A DNA stretch of 64,000 bases from DASUWK01 sp036378435 (GTDB lineage: Bacteria; Chloroflexota; Dormibacteria; Dormibacterales; Dormibacteraceae): positions 62,001-126,000 of the forward strand of contig DASUWK010000059.1 of assembly GCA_036378435.1 (NCBI GenBank). The letters run 5' to 3'. Below are positions 15,772 through 23,596 of this stretch, piece after piece. Position numbers and translations under genes: made by a program. The notes under the pieces are model-generated. The model saw only the letters and a program-made list of their open reading frames with translations, ran no database searches and was not told where the DNA came from. The stretch's first letter is position 1. The number at the start of each line of letters is the position of its first letter.

Positions 15772-18004
15772 CCTGGATCGCGGCCCAGACCCGGTCTGGG
15801 GTCAACGGCATGTCCAGGTGCCGGATGCCGAGGTGCGAGAGTGCGTCGAGGACGGCGCTCTGGACGGCGGGCAGGGAGCCGATGGTGCCGGATTCGCCGA
15901 TTCCTTTCGCCCCGAGCGGGTTGTTCGGCGTGGGCGTCTCCGACTCGATGGTCACGATCTCCGGCATCTCCGCGATCGTCGGCATCGAGTAGTCGAGCAG
16001 GCTCGTCGTCAGCGGGTTGCCGTCCGAGGCGTAGAGCACCTCTTCGAACAGCGCCTGGGCCGCCCCTTGCGCCACCCCGCCGTGGACCTGTCCCGCGGCG
16101 AGCATCGGGTTGATGACGCGCCCACAGTCGTCGACGGCGACCTGCTTCAAGTGACGCACATGCCCGGTCTCCAGGTCGACCTCGACCACGGCGACGTGAG
16201 TCCCGAACGGGAACGTGGGATCGGACTGCTGGAAATCGGCGTGTGCGCGCAGCTCGGCGCCCGCGGTGGCCAGCTCCGCCCAGCCGACGGTGCGTCCCGG
16301 ACTCCCGCGGACTCCGAAGCGGCCGGGTTCGACCTCTTCGACGTCCTCGGCCGCCGCCTCGAGCAGGTTGGCGGCCGCCTCGCGCGCGCGCTCCTTGAGC
16401 TCGCGCGTCGCCGTCAGCACGGCACTGCCGCCGAGCTGCATCGACCGCGAGCCGCTCGTGCCGTCGCCACGCGGCACCAGCCCGGTGTCCGGACGCACGA
16501 CCTCGACCTGGTCCATGTCGACGCCCAGCGACTCCGCCGCGATCTGGGCCATCGACGTCTCGTGGCCCTGGCCGTGGTTGGAGGTGCCGGCGCCGACCAG
16601 GAAGGTCGCGTCAGGCCGCAGCTCCACGGAGCCGTATTCGACCGGGGTGACTCCGGCGGTGATCTCGACGTAGGTGGACACGCCGATCCCGAGCTGCAGG
16701 CGCTCGCCGCTTTCGCGCCGCCGGCTCTGCTCGGCCCGAAGCTCGTCGTAGCCAGCGGCTGCCAGCGCCTTGTCGAGGGCCGCCTCGTAGTCGCCGCTGT
16801 CGTAGGTTGCGCCGGTCGCGGTCGAGTAGGGGAAGGCGTCCTTGGCGATCAGGTTGCGCCGCCGGAGCTCGGCCGGGTCGAGATGCAGCTCGGCGGCCAG
16901 CAGGTCCATCGCGCGCTCGATCAACGCGGTGGCTTCGGGCCTTCCGGCGCCGCGATAAGCGCCGAGCGCAGGCGTGTTGGTGAGCACGCTCCGCCACGAG
17001 TAGTGAACCTTGGGAATCCGGTAGACGCCGCTGAGCATCATCCCGGTGAAGTGCGGCAGGAAGCCGCCGTTGCCTGGGTAGGCGCCGGCGTCCTGCGTCA
17101 CGCGCACGTCGAGACCCACGAGGGTGCCGTCGCGCTTTGCGCCGAGCTGGACCTCCTGTGTCTGCGCGCGGCCGTGCGTCATGGCGAGGAAGTTCTCACT
17201 GCGGGTTTCGACCCAGCGCACAGGACGCTGCAGCTGAAACGCGAGCTTGGCCAAAATCAGCTGCTCGGGATAGGGCACGAGCTTGGCGCCGAAGGCGCCG
17301 CCGACGTCGCGGGCGCGGACGCGCACCTGCTTCTCATCGAGGCCGAGCCACTGCGCGATATCGTCCCTCACCCGGTGAGGGATCTGCGTCGACGCCCAGG
17401 CGTTCAGCCCGCCGTTCTCGAGATCCGGGGCGGCGACGAAGATGTTCGGCTCCATCGGCACGGGCGCCACGCGCTGGTTGACGAACCGGCCGGTGACCTT
17501 GACCTCGGCGCCATCGAGGGCGTCGTCATCGCCGAACTCGCTCTGCATGACCACGTTCATCGGGAAGCCCTCGAAGAGCGGATCCGCGTCCGCGGCTTCG
17601 AACGGGTCGAGCAGTGCCGGCAGCGGCTCGAGGTCGACGAACACGGCGCCGGCCGCATCGGCCGCCTGCGCCGCGGTCTCCGCAACGACCACGGCCATCG
17701 CTTCGCCCGCGAACCTCACTTTTTCCACCGCCAGGGGCGGGCGGGCCAGGTCGGGCGGGTACAGCGCCAGCCCGAAGTGCGGCTCCAGGTTCAGGTCCGA
17801 GGCGACGAACACGCCCGCCACCCCGGGCATGGCCGCGGCCGCCGAGGTATCGATGCTCTTGATGGCCGCGTGCGAGAGCGGTGAGCGGACGAACGCGACG
17901 TGGAGGCCGCCGTCCAGCCGCACGTCGTCGGCGTATTCACCTTTGCCGGTGACGAGGCGGGGGTCTTCGCGGCGCTTGATCGCCGCGCCGAGTATCGAGG
18001 TCAT
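15755..18004 (-). CDS. Xanthine dehydrogenase/CO dehydrogenase-type molybdopterin-binding large subunit (form II)
   Basis: 749 residues of the CoxL/XdhB family. [22 protein letters not shown] at the start, GGAFGAKL in the middle and [13 protein letters not shown] near the end (containing the presumed catalytic Glu) are characteristic. The active-site loop reads AYRGAGR, the form II signature, not the AYRCSFR of true CO dehydrogenase. CO oxidation is therefore uncertain and another heterocycle or aldehyde substrate is plausible. No FAD (CoxM) or 2Fe-2S (CoxS) subunit gene lies on either side, so the gene is an orphan here. Upstream is a terminator and a separate small gene. Confidence 0.9.
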   Translation of the reverse strand: MTSILGAAIKRREDPRLVTGKGEYADDVRLDGGLHVAFVRSPLSHAAIKSIDTSAAAAMPGVAGVFVASDLNLEPHFGLALYPPDLARPPLAVEKVRFAGEAMAVVVAETAAQAADAAGAVFVDLEPLPALLDPFEAADADPLFEGFPMNVVMQSEFGDDDALDGAEVKVTGRFVNQRVAPVPMEPNIFVAAPDLENGGLNAWASTQIPHRVRDDIAQWLGLDEKQVRVRARDVGGAFGAKLVPYPEQLILAKLAFQLQRPVRWVETRSENFLAMTHGRAQTQEVQLGAKRDGTLVGLDVRVTQDAGAYPGNGGFLPHFTGMMLSGVYRIPKVHYSWRSVLTNTPALGAYRGAGRPEATALIERAMDLLAAELHLDPAELRRRNLIAKDAFPYSTATGATYDSGDYEAALDKALAAAGYDELRAEQSRRRESGERLQLGIGVSTYVEITAGVTPVEYGSVELRPDATFLVGAGTSNHGQGHETSMAQIAAESLGVDMDQVEVVRPDTGLVPRGDGTSGSRSMQLGGSAVLTATRELKERAREAAANLLEAAAEDVEEVEPGRFGVRGSPGRTVGWAELATAGAELRAHADFQQSDPTFPFGTHVAVVEVDLETGHVRHLKQVAVDDCGRVINPMLAAGQVHGGVAQGAAQALFEEVLYASDGNPLTTSLLDYSMPTIAEMPEIVTIESETPTPNNPLGAKGIGESGTIGSLPAVQSAVLDALSHLGIRHLDMPLTPDRVWAAIQASAGR

Positions 18005-18035
18005 CGACGATCGATCGTAACGGGGGCGTCAGATG

Positions 18036-18066
18036 AAAATGCGGGCGGCCCTTGCGGACCGCCCGC
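18036..18066 (-). terminator. Rho-independent terminator of the 68-residue gene
   Basis: On the minus strand an 8-bp perfect stem GCGGGCGG/CCGCCCGC (18066-18059 and 18048-18041), with further pairing in the loop, is followed directly by ATTTT. It lies between the stop of the small minus-strand gene (18114) and the start of the CoxL-type gene (18004), so the two are separately transcribed. Confidence 0.75.
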
Positions 18067-18113
18067 GGCGCGGGAGTGGGGTTCGAAATGAGGCCGGCTT
18101 TCGGGAGCCAGCG

Positions 18114-18320
18114 CTACATGTATAGCTGGGATGTCAAGTAATCGTCAAGCGATTGTTCGTCGCCGCCCCTTACGCGCGCCGCGAGCGACGCTATCGATTG
18201 CCCTTCCAGACGGCTCATCCGCTCCGCCCTGAGGGCCCGCTCCGCGAGCACCTGGCGCAGCCTGGCCGCTGCGGGCCGCCGGCCGGTCCGTACGTCTTCG
18301 AGCCTGAGAACAGCTGCCAT
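18114..18320 (-). CDS. 68-residue hypothetical protein, divergent from PadR
   Basis: Small Arg/Ala/Leu-rich, probably helical protein (LRQVLAERALRAERMSRLEG...) with an acidic end (GGDEQSLDDYLTSQLYM). No family recognised. It is supported by its own consensus-like promoter ending 12 nt before the ATG and a terminator 48 bp after the stop. The message would be leaderless or nearly so. It diverges from a PadR-type regulator with a shared control region, so PadR may regulate it. A non-coding RNA of about 270 nt is an alternative reading. Confidence 0.55.
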   Translation of the reverse strand: MAAVLRLEDVRTGRRPAAARLRQVLAERALRAERMSRLEGQSIASLAARVRGGDEQSLDDYLTSQLYM

Positions 18321-18322
18321 AT

Positions 18323-18358
18323 CTAGTCAGGTATTTACCAGAAAGGTATGGACTAGTC
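18323..18358. promoter_or_regulatory. Candidate PadR operator
   Basis: CTAGTC (18323-18328) and GACTAG (18351-18356) form an inverted repeat around 22 bp; the right arm is itself part of the palindrome GACTAGTC (18351-18358). Two AGGTAT copies lie inside. The site covers both the -10 and -35 boxes of the minus-strand promoter, so a bound regulator would block transcription of the small gene. Assignment to PadR is by position. Confidence 0.5.
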
Positions 18359-18360
18359 AA
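18332..18360 (-). promoter_or_regulatory. Sigma70-type promoter of the 68-residue gene
   Basis: On the minus strand TTGACT (18360-18355), a 17-bp spacer and TAAATA (18337-18332) form a near-consensus housekeeping promoter, unusually good for this GC-rich DNA. The predicted transcription start is about 18325, about 5 nt before the ATG at 18320. Confidence 0.75.
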
Positions 18361-18402
18361 GTCCGCACTAGACCGTTCTGGCCTATAGTGCCGGACAGGA
18401 CC

Positions 18403-19056
18403 ATGGCGCGACCTCTGCCGACCAGCTCGTACGCCGTGCTCGGGCTGCTCTCGCTGACGCCGATGTCGGGCTACGACCTGGCACAGGCGGTCGACAAGTC
18501 GATCGGGCACTTCTGGCCGATGTCTAAGACGCAGGTCTACAGCGAGCTCGGCCGGCTGGACAGCCTGGGCCTGGTCGAGGGCCACGCGATCGAGCAGGAG
18601 CGCCTGCCCGACAAGCGGGTCTTCCGCCTGACCGAGGCCGGCTCGAGAGCGCTGGACCAGTGGCTCGACTCGCAGGATCACGAGGGACCGACGTTTCGCA
18701 TCCCGGCCCTCGTGAAGATCTTCTTCGGCCACCGCATGAGTCGAGAGCGGGTGGCGCAGGTGCTCGAAGACGTCGCGGGCGACGCAGACGCGGAGAGCGA
18801 GCAGCTGCGCGGCATCACCGAGCTGCTCGAGCAGATCCCAAAGGCCGCGCACCCCTGGGCCTCGGCGCTCTACGGCCTGCGGATGTCGGAGGCGTGTGCC
18901 GCGTGGTCGCGTGAGGTCCGCGACCGGCTGGCTGCCTCCGATTGGGCTCGAGGCCACCACGACGCCAGCCTGGATTCCGAACTGGCCCGGGACCTCTTCG
19001 AGGCGGCGCCGGCGCCCCGACGCGGTCGTCGGAGGCGGTCGGGCGGCCCTTCCTGA
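18403..19056 (+). CDS. PadR family transcriptional regulator
   Basis: 217 residues. The N-terminal winged helix has the family hallmarks AVLGLLSLTPMSGYDLAQAV, FWPMSKTQVYSELGRLDSLGLV and RVFRLTEAGSRAL; a helical C-terminal dimerisation region (VirR-like, about 95-190) follows. The tail is strongly basic (APRRGRRRRSGG). A TATAGT -10-like box at 18384-18389 overlaps the upstream in-frame GTG (18388), so ATG 18403 is the likely start, on a nearly leaderless message. PadR proteins usually repress their own and a neighbouring gene in response to phenolics or drugs; the ligand here is unknown. Confidence 0.9.
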   Translation: MARPLPTSSYAVLGLLSLTPMSGYDLAQAVDKSIGHFWPMSKTQVYSELGRLDSLGLVEGHAIEQERLPDKRVFRLTEAGSRALDQWLDSQDHEGPTFRIPALVKIFFGHRMSRERVAQVLEDVAGDADAESEQLRGITELLEQIPKAAHPWASALYGLRMSEACAAWSREVRDRLAASDWARGHHDASLDSELARDLFEAAPAPRRGRRRRSGGPS

Positions 19057-19111
19057 TCCAGGGTTAGGCGCGCGGGCGGCTGGATATCATGTGACGCGTC
19101 GCCAAGCGCGT

Positions 19112-19187
<76 letters not shown>

Positions 19188-19192
19188 TCGCG

Positions 19193-19249
19193 TTCGCCGG
19201 CGAATGCACCATCGAAAGGCCGGGAATGCCTCTATTCGCCGGCGAATGC
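19193..19249. repeat. Duplicated palindrome just downstream of the tRNA
   Basis: TTCGCCGGCGAATGC occurs at 19193-19207 and again at 19235-19249. Its first 12 bases are a perfect palindrome. The second copy codes the last residues of the MMPL protein (AFAGE), so the first may be a duplicated piece of that gene end. As a hairpin, either could act as a weak terminator. Confidence 0.5.
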
Positions 19250-21412
19250 GGCCGGCACGGCAGGCGCCGCCGGCGCTTCAGGCACCGGGATCGCGATAGC
19301 CCGCCGCCGTAGCGGCCCCGGCGCCCACCAGTTGAACCGGCCTAGCAGCCTCATCACGGCGGGCACGAGCAGGATCCGCACGATGCTCGCGTCCAGCGCC
19401 ACCGCGATCGCGAGCCCCAGGCCGATCGACTTGATGATCACGACCTGGGCGAGGGCGAAGGCGCAGAAGACGGCGACCATGATCGCGGCGGCGCCGGTGA
19501 TCAAGCGTCCGCTGCGCTGCAGCCCCTCGCTCACCGCATTTGTGTTGTCGCCGGTGCGCAGGTACTCCTCCTGGATCCGGCTGACGAGCAGCACCTCGTA
19601 GTCCATCGACGTGCCGAAGACGATCGCGAAGAGGATCACGGGGATGCTAGGGTCGATCGACTGGGGCGTGAACCCCAGCTGCGCGCTCAGATGGCCGTCC
19701 TGGAAGATCCAGACCAGCGCGCCGAAAGACGCCGCGATCGAGACCAGGTTCAGCACGACGGCTTTCAGCGGCAGCACCAATGACCTGGTCAGCAGGAAGA
19801 GCACGAAGTAGGTCGCCACGATCACGAATGCCGCGGCCAGTGGCGTGTGTCCCGCGATGAAGTTGACGACGTCCAGGTCGAAGGCGGTCTCGCCGGTGAC
19901 CAGGAGCTGGCCGCCCGCGCCGGCATGCAGCGACCTGATCTGCAGCAGGATGCCGCGCGCAGCGTCTGACGTCGCCTGCTGATTGCTGATGGCGTTGATG
20001 ACCGCGATGTGGTTGCCCGCACCGACCGGGATTACGCGCAGCACGCCGTCGAAACCGGCGATGCGCCGGGCCAGTACCTGCTGGTCGGCGACGCGCGCCG
20101 GGGTGGAGGGACTGCCGGTGGGATAGTCGACCACCACGGTGAACGTCGTTTGGTCCTGGCCCGGGAAGTTGGCGATGAAGTTGTCGTAGCCCTGGCGGGC
20201 CTCCAGGTGCGCAGGCAGTACGTCGACCGAGCCGTTCGCCAGGCGCAGGTGCAGGAAGGGAACGCCAATCGTGAGCAGCAGCGCGAGGGCCGGCACGAGG
20301 AAGACGACCGGCCGGCGCATGACGATCCTCGCGGTGGTGCGCCAAAACCCTGGACCCCGGCGGCGGCCGCGCAGTGGGTGCGGTATCGAGAGGAGGTTGA
20401 CGCGCGGGCCGAGGACGCCGAGCAGCGCCGGCAGGAAGGTGAGGCCGTACAGCACCGCGGCGCCGACGACGATGGAGCCCGCGGCGCCCATCGAGGCCAG
20501 GAACGTCCCGCTGTAGAAGAGCAGGCAGGACAGGCCGACCGCCACCGTGATGCCCGAGAAGGTGATGGCTCGACCCGCGGTAGCCATCGTCCGCGCCAGC
20601 GCCTCCTCGCGATCGGCGCCGGCCGCCAGCTCTTCGCGGAACCGGTTGACCACGAAGAGGGAGTAATCGATGGAGACACCGAGCCCGATGAGGGTGACGA
20701 TGTTGAGCGCGTACTGCGACACGTCGGTCGTATGCGCGAGGGCGAAGGTTCCGCCCAGGCCCGACACGATCGTGAAGACGCCGACGCCGAGCGGCAGCGC
20801 GGCCGCGACCACGCTGGCGAAGATCAGGAGCAGCAGGATCAGCACGGCCGGCAGCGATACGGACTCGGCTCGCTGGAGGTCCCCTTCCAGGGTCTGGTTG
20901 AACGCGTCATTGATCGGCACCTGGCCAGTGGCGGTGACCGAGAGGCCGGGCGCCTTGATCTCGGGGCGGAGTCGCTTGTAGTCAGCGATGGCCGCGTTGC
21001 CGTTGGTGCGGAGCGTCACCTGCACGAGCGCCTCGCGTCCGTCCTTCGAGATGAAGGCCGGCGCGCGCGAGGGCGGCAGGTTGTATGGCGTCTCGATCGA
21101 CGTCACCGCGGTGTCGCCCTGGAGGGGCAGGAGCGCGCTCTGGACCGCGCTCTTGAAGGCGGCGCTGCGAGCGCTGTCGGTGCTGCTGGAGAAGATGAGC
21201 AAGAAGGTGGCGCCGGATTGACCGGTGCCGAGCTCGTTGTTGATCAGCGTCTGCGCGCGTGCCGCCTCGAGTCCGCTGCGAAGGGATGCGTTTCCGGTCG
21301 CGAAGTCACCGCCGCGGAGCGTCAGGACGATGCTCAGCGCCAATAGGGCGCCCGAAGCCGCCAAGACGAGCCTGCGATGGCGGTAGACAAACCGGCCCCA
21401 GCGCTCGAACAC
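19232..21412 (-). CDS. MMPL/RND family transporter
   Basis: 726 residues with the duplicated RND layout: TM1 (RRLVLAASGALLALSIVL), an extracellular loop domain, five further helices including TLIGLGVSIDYSLFVVNRFREE (the GxxxDY-type motif of MMPL proteins), then the second half with its own loop domain and a matching FAIVFGTSMDYEVLLVSRIQEEYL. These export lipids, hydrophobic compounds or drugs using the proton gradient. The GTG start has AGGAGGGAGAG upstream. It is the last gene of a probable DUF998/YdeI-like/MMPL operon led from the TetR-flanked promoter region. Confidence 0.93.
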   Translation of the reverse strand: MFERWGRFVYRHRRLVLAASGALLALSIVLTLRGGDFATGNASLRSGLEAARAQTLINNELGTGQSGATFLLIFSSSTDSARSAAFKSAVQSALLPLQGDTAVTSIETPYNLPPSRAPAFISKDGREALVQVTLRTNGNAAIADYKRLRPEIKAPGLSVTATGQVPINDAFNQTLEGDLQRAESVSLPAVLILLLLIFASVVAAALPLGVGVFTIVSGLGGTFALAHTTDVSQYALNIVTLIGLGVSIDYSLFVVNRFREELAAGADREEALARTMATAGRAITFSGITVAVGLSCLLFYSGTFLASMGAAGSIVVGAAVLYGLTFLPALLGVLGPRVNLLSIPHPLRGRRRGPGFWRTTARIVMRRPVVFLVPALALLLTIGVPFLHLRLANGSVDVLPAHLEARQGYDNFIANFPGQDQTTFTVVVDYPTGSPSTPARVADQQVLARRIAGFDGVLRVIPVGAGNHIAVINAISNQQATSDAARGILLQIRSLHAGAGGQLLVTGETAFDLDVVNFIAGHTPLAAAFVIVATYFVLFLLTRSLVLPLKAVVLNLVSIAASFGALVWIFQDGHLSAQLGFTPQSIDPSIPVILFAIVFGTSMDYEVLLVSRIQEEYLRTGDNTNAVSEGLQRSGRLITGAAAIMVAVFCAFALAQVVIIKSIGLGLAIAVALDASIVRILLVPAVMRLLGRFNWWAPGPLRRRAIAIPVPEAPAAPAVPAAFAGE

Positions 21413-21462
21413 CTCTCCCTCCTAACGCCAGCCGAGTCGGATGATTCCCCTGGCGGCCGATC

Positions 21463-21924
21463 CTATCGCAGACCGGTGGGGCCCGCCGTCGAGTGGAGTC
21501 CAGCCGCCGTCTTTTCCGCGCGCCGCGCCCGGGTTTCCGGGTTCTTGATGGCCGCGATAGGCTCGGCGAGCCGGCGCTTGTTGCTGTAGGAGAGCTCCTC
21601 GAACGCCGCCTTCGCGGCCGGATTGCGGTCAAGCGCGGCCTGCAGCTCAGCCGGCACGGCCACCTCCCGGGGCGCGGTGTCGAGCTCGATGTCGAACTCT
21701 GCCGTCTGCCCCGGCTTCAAGCCGGTGGCGGCGCGCGTCTCGTTCGAGACGGTGAGCATGTAGACGCCGCCCATCCGGGCGATGCTGCTGCGATACGTGT
21801 GGCCGGCCACGGTCACGCTGACCTTCGGCCGGCCGCCACCGCCAAGCGCGTCGACGAATTCGTCCGGCACCACGATGCCGGCGGCGGTCTTACCCGCCGC
21901 GTTGATGACCGTCGTCAATTTCAT
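21463..21924 (-). CDS. DUF1905/YdeI (OmpD-associated) family protein
   Basis: 153 residues. The N-terminal DUF1905 barrel has VVPDEFVDALGGGGRPKVSVTVAGHTYRSSIARMGGVYMLTVSNETR; the C-terminal YdeI-like helical region has PAELQAALDRNPAAKAAFEELSYSNKRRLAEPI.AIKNPETRARR. ATG 21924 is preceded by AGGAG. Family members are linked to resistance to cationic antimicrobial compounds in enterobacteria, but the biochemical role is unknown. It lies 5 nt after the DUF998 gene. Confidence 0.88.
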   Translation of the reverse strand: MKLTTVINAAGKTAAGIVVPDEFVDALGGGGRPKVSVTVAGHTYRSSIARMGGVYMLTVSNETRAATGLKPGQTAEFDIELDTAPREVAVPAELQAALDRNPAAKAAFEELSYSNKRRLAEPIAAIKNPETRARRAEKTAAGLHSTAGPTGLR

Positions 21925-21929
21925 CTCTC

Positions 21930-22595
21930 TCAGCTCCTGTAGAGGTGCAGCGCCAGCGACCCGAGCCACGCCCAGGCCAGCAGCAACGCCGCCCAGAAGG
22001 CCAGGACCACGGCGGGGCTGCTCGAGCCCGAGGCCACGCCCATGAAGGCGAGCAGGAAGACCACGCCCGTCGCACGTGAGAACCACTTCGCATACGAGCG
22101 TGCGATCACCCAGCAAGCTCCGATCAGCGCGAAGAACCCGATCGCCGCGGCCACGATGTGCAGCGTGCCGTGGATGGTCATCACCGCGGGATGGCCGTCG
22201 GGCGCGCCGATGGGGAAGCCGTTCATCGGGTCGGCCACGAAGACGCCGGCCCCGATCAGGCCGAGTCCGTAGAGACCGAGCAGGCGCGCGCCCCACGTGC
22301 CGCCTCGCCGACCCTGAAGCGCTCGCCGGACGCCGACCGCGCATGCGACGACCATCGCTCCGGTCAGGCAGAAGTTGGCGATCTGGATCCACCCCCAGCT
22401 GCCGTTGCTGAGCAGGCTGACGTCGTGCCTCAGCAGGTCGAAGCCTGGGCGAAACGCAGCCTGGAGCAGCGCAACGGCCACATAGAAAGGACCCGCGAGC
22501 ATGCCGTAGCCGAGCAGACTGCGGGTGACGCGCTGCTCCGGAGTGCAGCTATCCCCAACCGATCTGGCTCCTCCACTGAACACCGCCTGGCTCAT
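21930..22595 (-). CDS. DUF998 family membrane protein
   Basis: 221 residues, six or seven transmembrane helices. LLGYGMLAGPFYVAVALLQAAFRPGFDLLRHDVSLLSNGSWGWIQIANF is the typical DUF998 beginning. ADPMNGFPIG and HGTLHIVAAAIGFF follow. A strong Shine-Dalgarno sequence (GAGGAGG, about 22604-22610) precedes the ATG. It is the first gene of the unit that diverges from the TetR regulator and includes the YdeI-like and MMPL genes. Confidence 0.88.
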   Translation of the reverse strand: MSQAVFSGGARSVGDSCTPEQRVTRSLLGYGMLAGPFYVAVALLQAAFRPGFDLLRHDVSLLSNGSWGWIQIANFCLTGAMVVACAVGVRRALQGRRGGTWGARLLGLYGLGLIGAGVFVADPMNGFPIGAPDGHPAVMTIHGTLHIVAAAIGFFALIGACWVIARSYAKWFSRATGVVFLLAFMGVASGSSSPAVVLAFWAALLLAWAWLGSLALHLYRS

Positions 22596-22618
22596 CTCGA
22601 TACCTCCTCGGTAGATTG

Positions 22619-22639
22619 GGTACTGGACTGATCAGTACC
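22619..22639. promoter_or_regulatory. TetR-type operator, copy 1
   Basis: GGTACTG-N7-CAGTACC, a perfect 7-bp inverted repeat between the divergent DUF998 and TetR genes. It overlaps a possible plus-strand promoter (TGGACT 22624-22629, 18-bp spacer, TAATGT 22648-22653). Confidence 0.7.
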
Positions 22640-22663
22640 GGACGAGGTAATGTTGCCACCATG

Positions 22664-22684
22664 GGTACTGAGCCGTCAAGTACT
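22664..22684. promoter_or_regulatory. TetR-type operator, copy 2 (imperfect)
   Basis: GGTACTG-N7-AAGTACT has the same left arm and spacing as copy 1, with two mismatches in the right arm. It is centred 45 bp downstream of copy 1, about four helical turns. It sits just before the preferred TetR start and over the alternative ATG at 22661. Confidence 0.6.
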
Positions 22685-22696
22685 ATTCGAGAGTCG

Positions 22697-23338
22697 ATGC
22701 CAGTCGCGCGACGCCCTCGAGCGCCCAGACTCGCCAGCGGCGGAGCCATCCGCGAAGCCGCGGCGGCGCTGTTCCTGGAGCGCGGCTACCAGGGCACGAG
22801 CATGGATGACGTCGCGGCGCGCGCGGGTGTGTCCAAGCAGACGATCTACACGCACTTCGCCAACAAGGAAGAGCTTTTCGAGGACCTCGTCCTCGGGAAC
22901 GTAGGCCGGGTCGAGGAGTTTGCCGCCGCGCTGCGCGCCGCGTTCGAAAGCGCCCATGACGCGGCGTCCGGGCTCCGGGCGGTGGCCCGGCTCTACGTCC
23001 GCTTTGTGATCCGGCCCGAGGTGCTGCGGCTGCGGCGCTTGATCCTGGGTGAGGCGGCGCGCTTCCCGGAGCTGGCGCGCCGTTACTACGCCGGCGTCCT
23101 GGAGCGCACGTACGCAACGCTGGCAGAGCTGCTCGGCGAGCTTGCCAAGGAGGGCCTCTTGCGGACCGACGACCCGCTGCTGGCCGCCCACCACTTCGCG
23201 TGGCTGGCGCTCGGCCTCCCGCTCGACCAGGCGATGTTCGAGCCCGACCGGCTGCCGTCGCCGGCCGAGCTGGACAAGCTGGCCGACGCCGCCGTGGAGG
23301 TCTTCCTCGCCGCCTACTCCCAGCCGAAAGGCGGGTAG
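22697..23338 (+). CDS. TetR/AcrR family transcriptional regulator
   Basis: 213 residues from ATG 22697. Helix-turn-helix: IREAAAALFLERGYQGTSMDDVAARAGVSKQTIYTHFANKEELFEDLV, a textbook TetR_N. The C-terminal ligand domain (RLRRLILGEAARFPELARRYYAGVLERTYATLAELL) resembles the TetR_C AefR-like type. Earlier in-frame ATGs exist at 22616 and 22661, but both lie inside the operator region. It probably represses itself and the divergent DUF998-YdeI-MMPL operon. The 3' end overlaps the convergent Atl-like gene by 25 bp. Confidence 0.9.
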   Translation: MPVARRPRAPRLASGGAIREAAAALFLERGYQGTSMDDVAARAGVSKQTIYTHFANKEELFEDLVLGNVGRVEEFAAALRAAFESAHDAASGLRAVARLYVRFVIRPEVLRLRRLILGEAARFPELARRYYAGVLERTYATLAELLGELAKEGLLRTDDPLLAAHHFAWLALGLPLDQAMFEPDRLPSPAELDKLADAAVEVFLAAYSQPKGG

Positions 23339-23568
23339 CGCGCCCGGCGGAGGTCAACCCGGTCGCCCTTGATCGGTACGCCCTCCCGGCGGAGCAGCTC
23401 GAGCTGGCTGGCGCCTTTGGCAACGCTGCCGTCCGACCGCACCACGCGGTGCCACGGCACCTTCTCGGCGGTGGTCGCGAGCACGCGTCCCACGAGTCGC
23501 GGCGCCTCTGGCTCGATTGCGCCATACGTGCTGACACGACCCTCGGGGATGGCGCGGATGCGAGCCAG
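23314..23568 (-). CDS. Atl-like (O6-alkylguanine-transferase-like) DNA-binding protein; no canonical start
   Basis: The minus-strand frame reads VLARIRAIPEGRVSTYG, later PRLVGRVLATT, VPWHRVVRSDGSVAKG, RREGVPIKGDRVDL. This is the MGMT DNA-binding domain in the short alkyltransferase-like form. The PCHR active-site motif of true O6-methylguanine methyltransferases is PWHR, so there is no acceptor cysteine and the protein should flag alkylated bases for repair, not repair them itself. The frame opens at 23607 but holds no ATG, GTG or TTG before the domain begins. CTG 23568 is the only near-start codon, 28 bp after the amidotransferase stop. Confidence 0.72.
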   Translation of the reverse strand: MARIRAIPEGRVSTYGAIEPEAPRLVGRVLATTAEKVPWHRVVRSDGSVAKGASQLELLRREGVPIKGDRVDLRRARYPPFGWE

Positions 23569-23596
23569 AACGCGCGCGGATCGATCGGATTGCTGG

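Noticed and set aside
15818..17884. 688-codon plus-strand open frame opposite the CoxL-type gene
   Set aside because: Composition of a mirror frame (His/Arg/Val/Asp rich), no motif; the minus strand has conserved CoxL features throughout.
15755..18004. True (form I) CO dehydrogenase
   Set aside because: The active-site loop is AYRGAGR, not AYRCSFR, and no coxM or coxS gene is adjacent.
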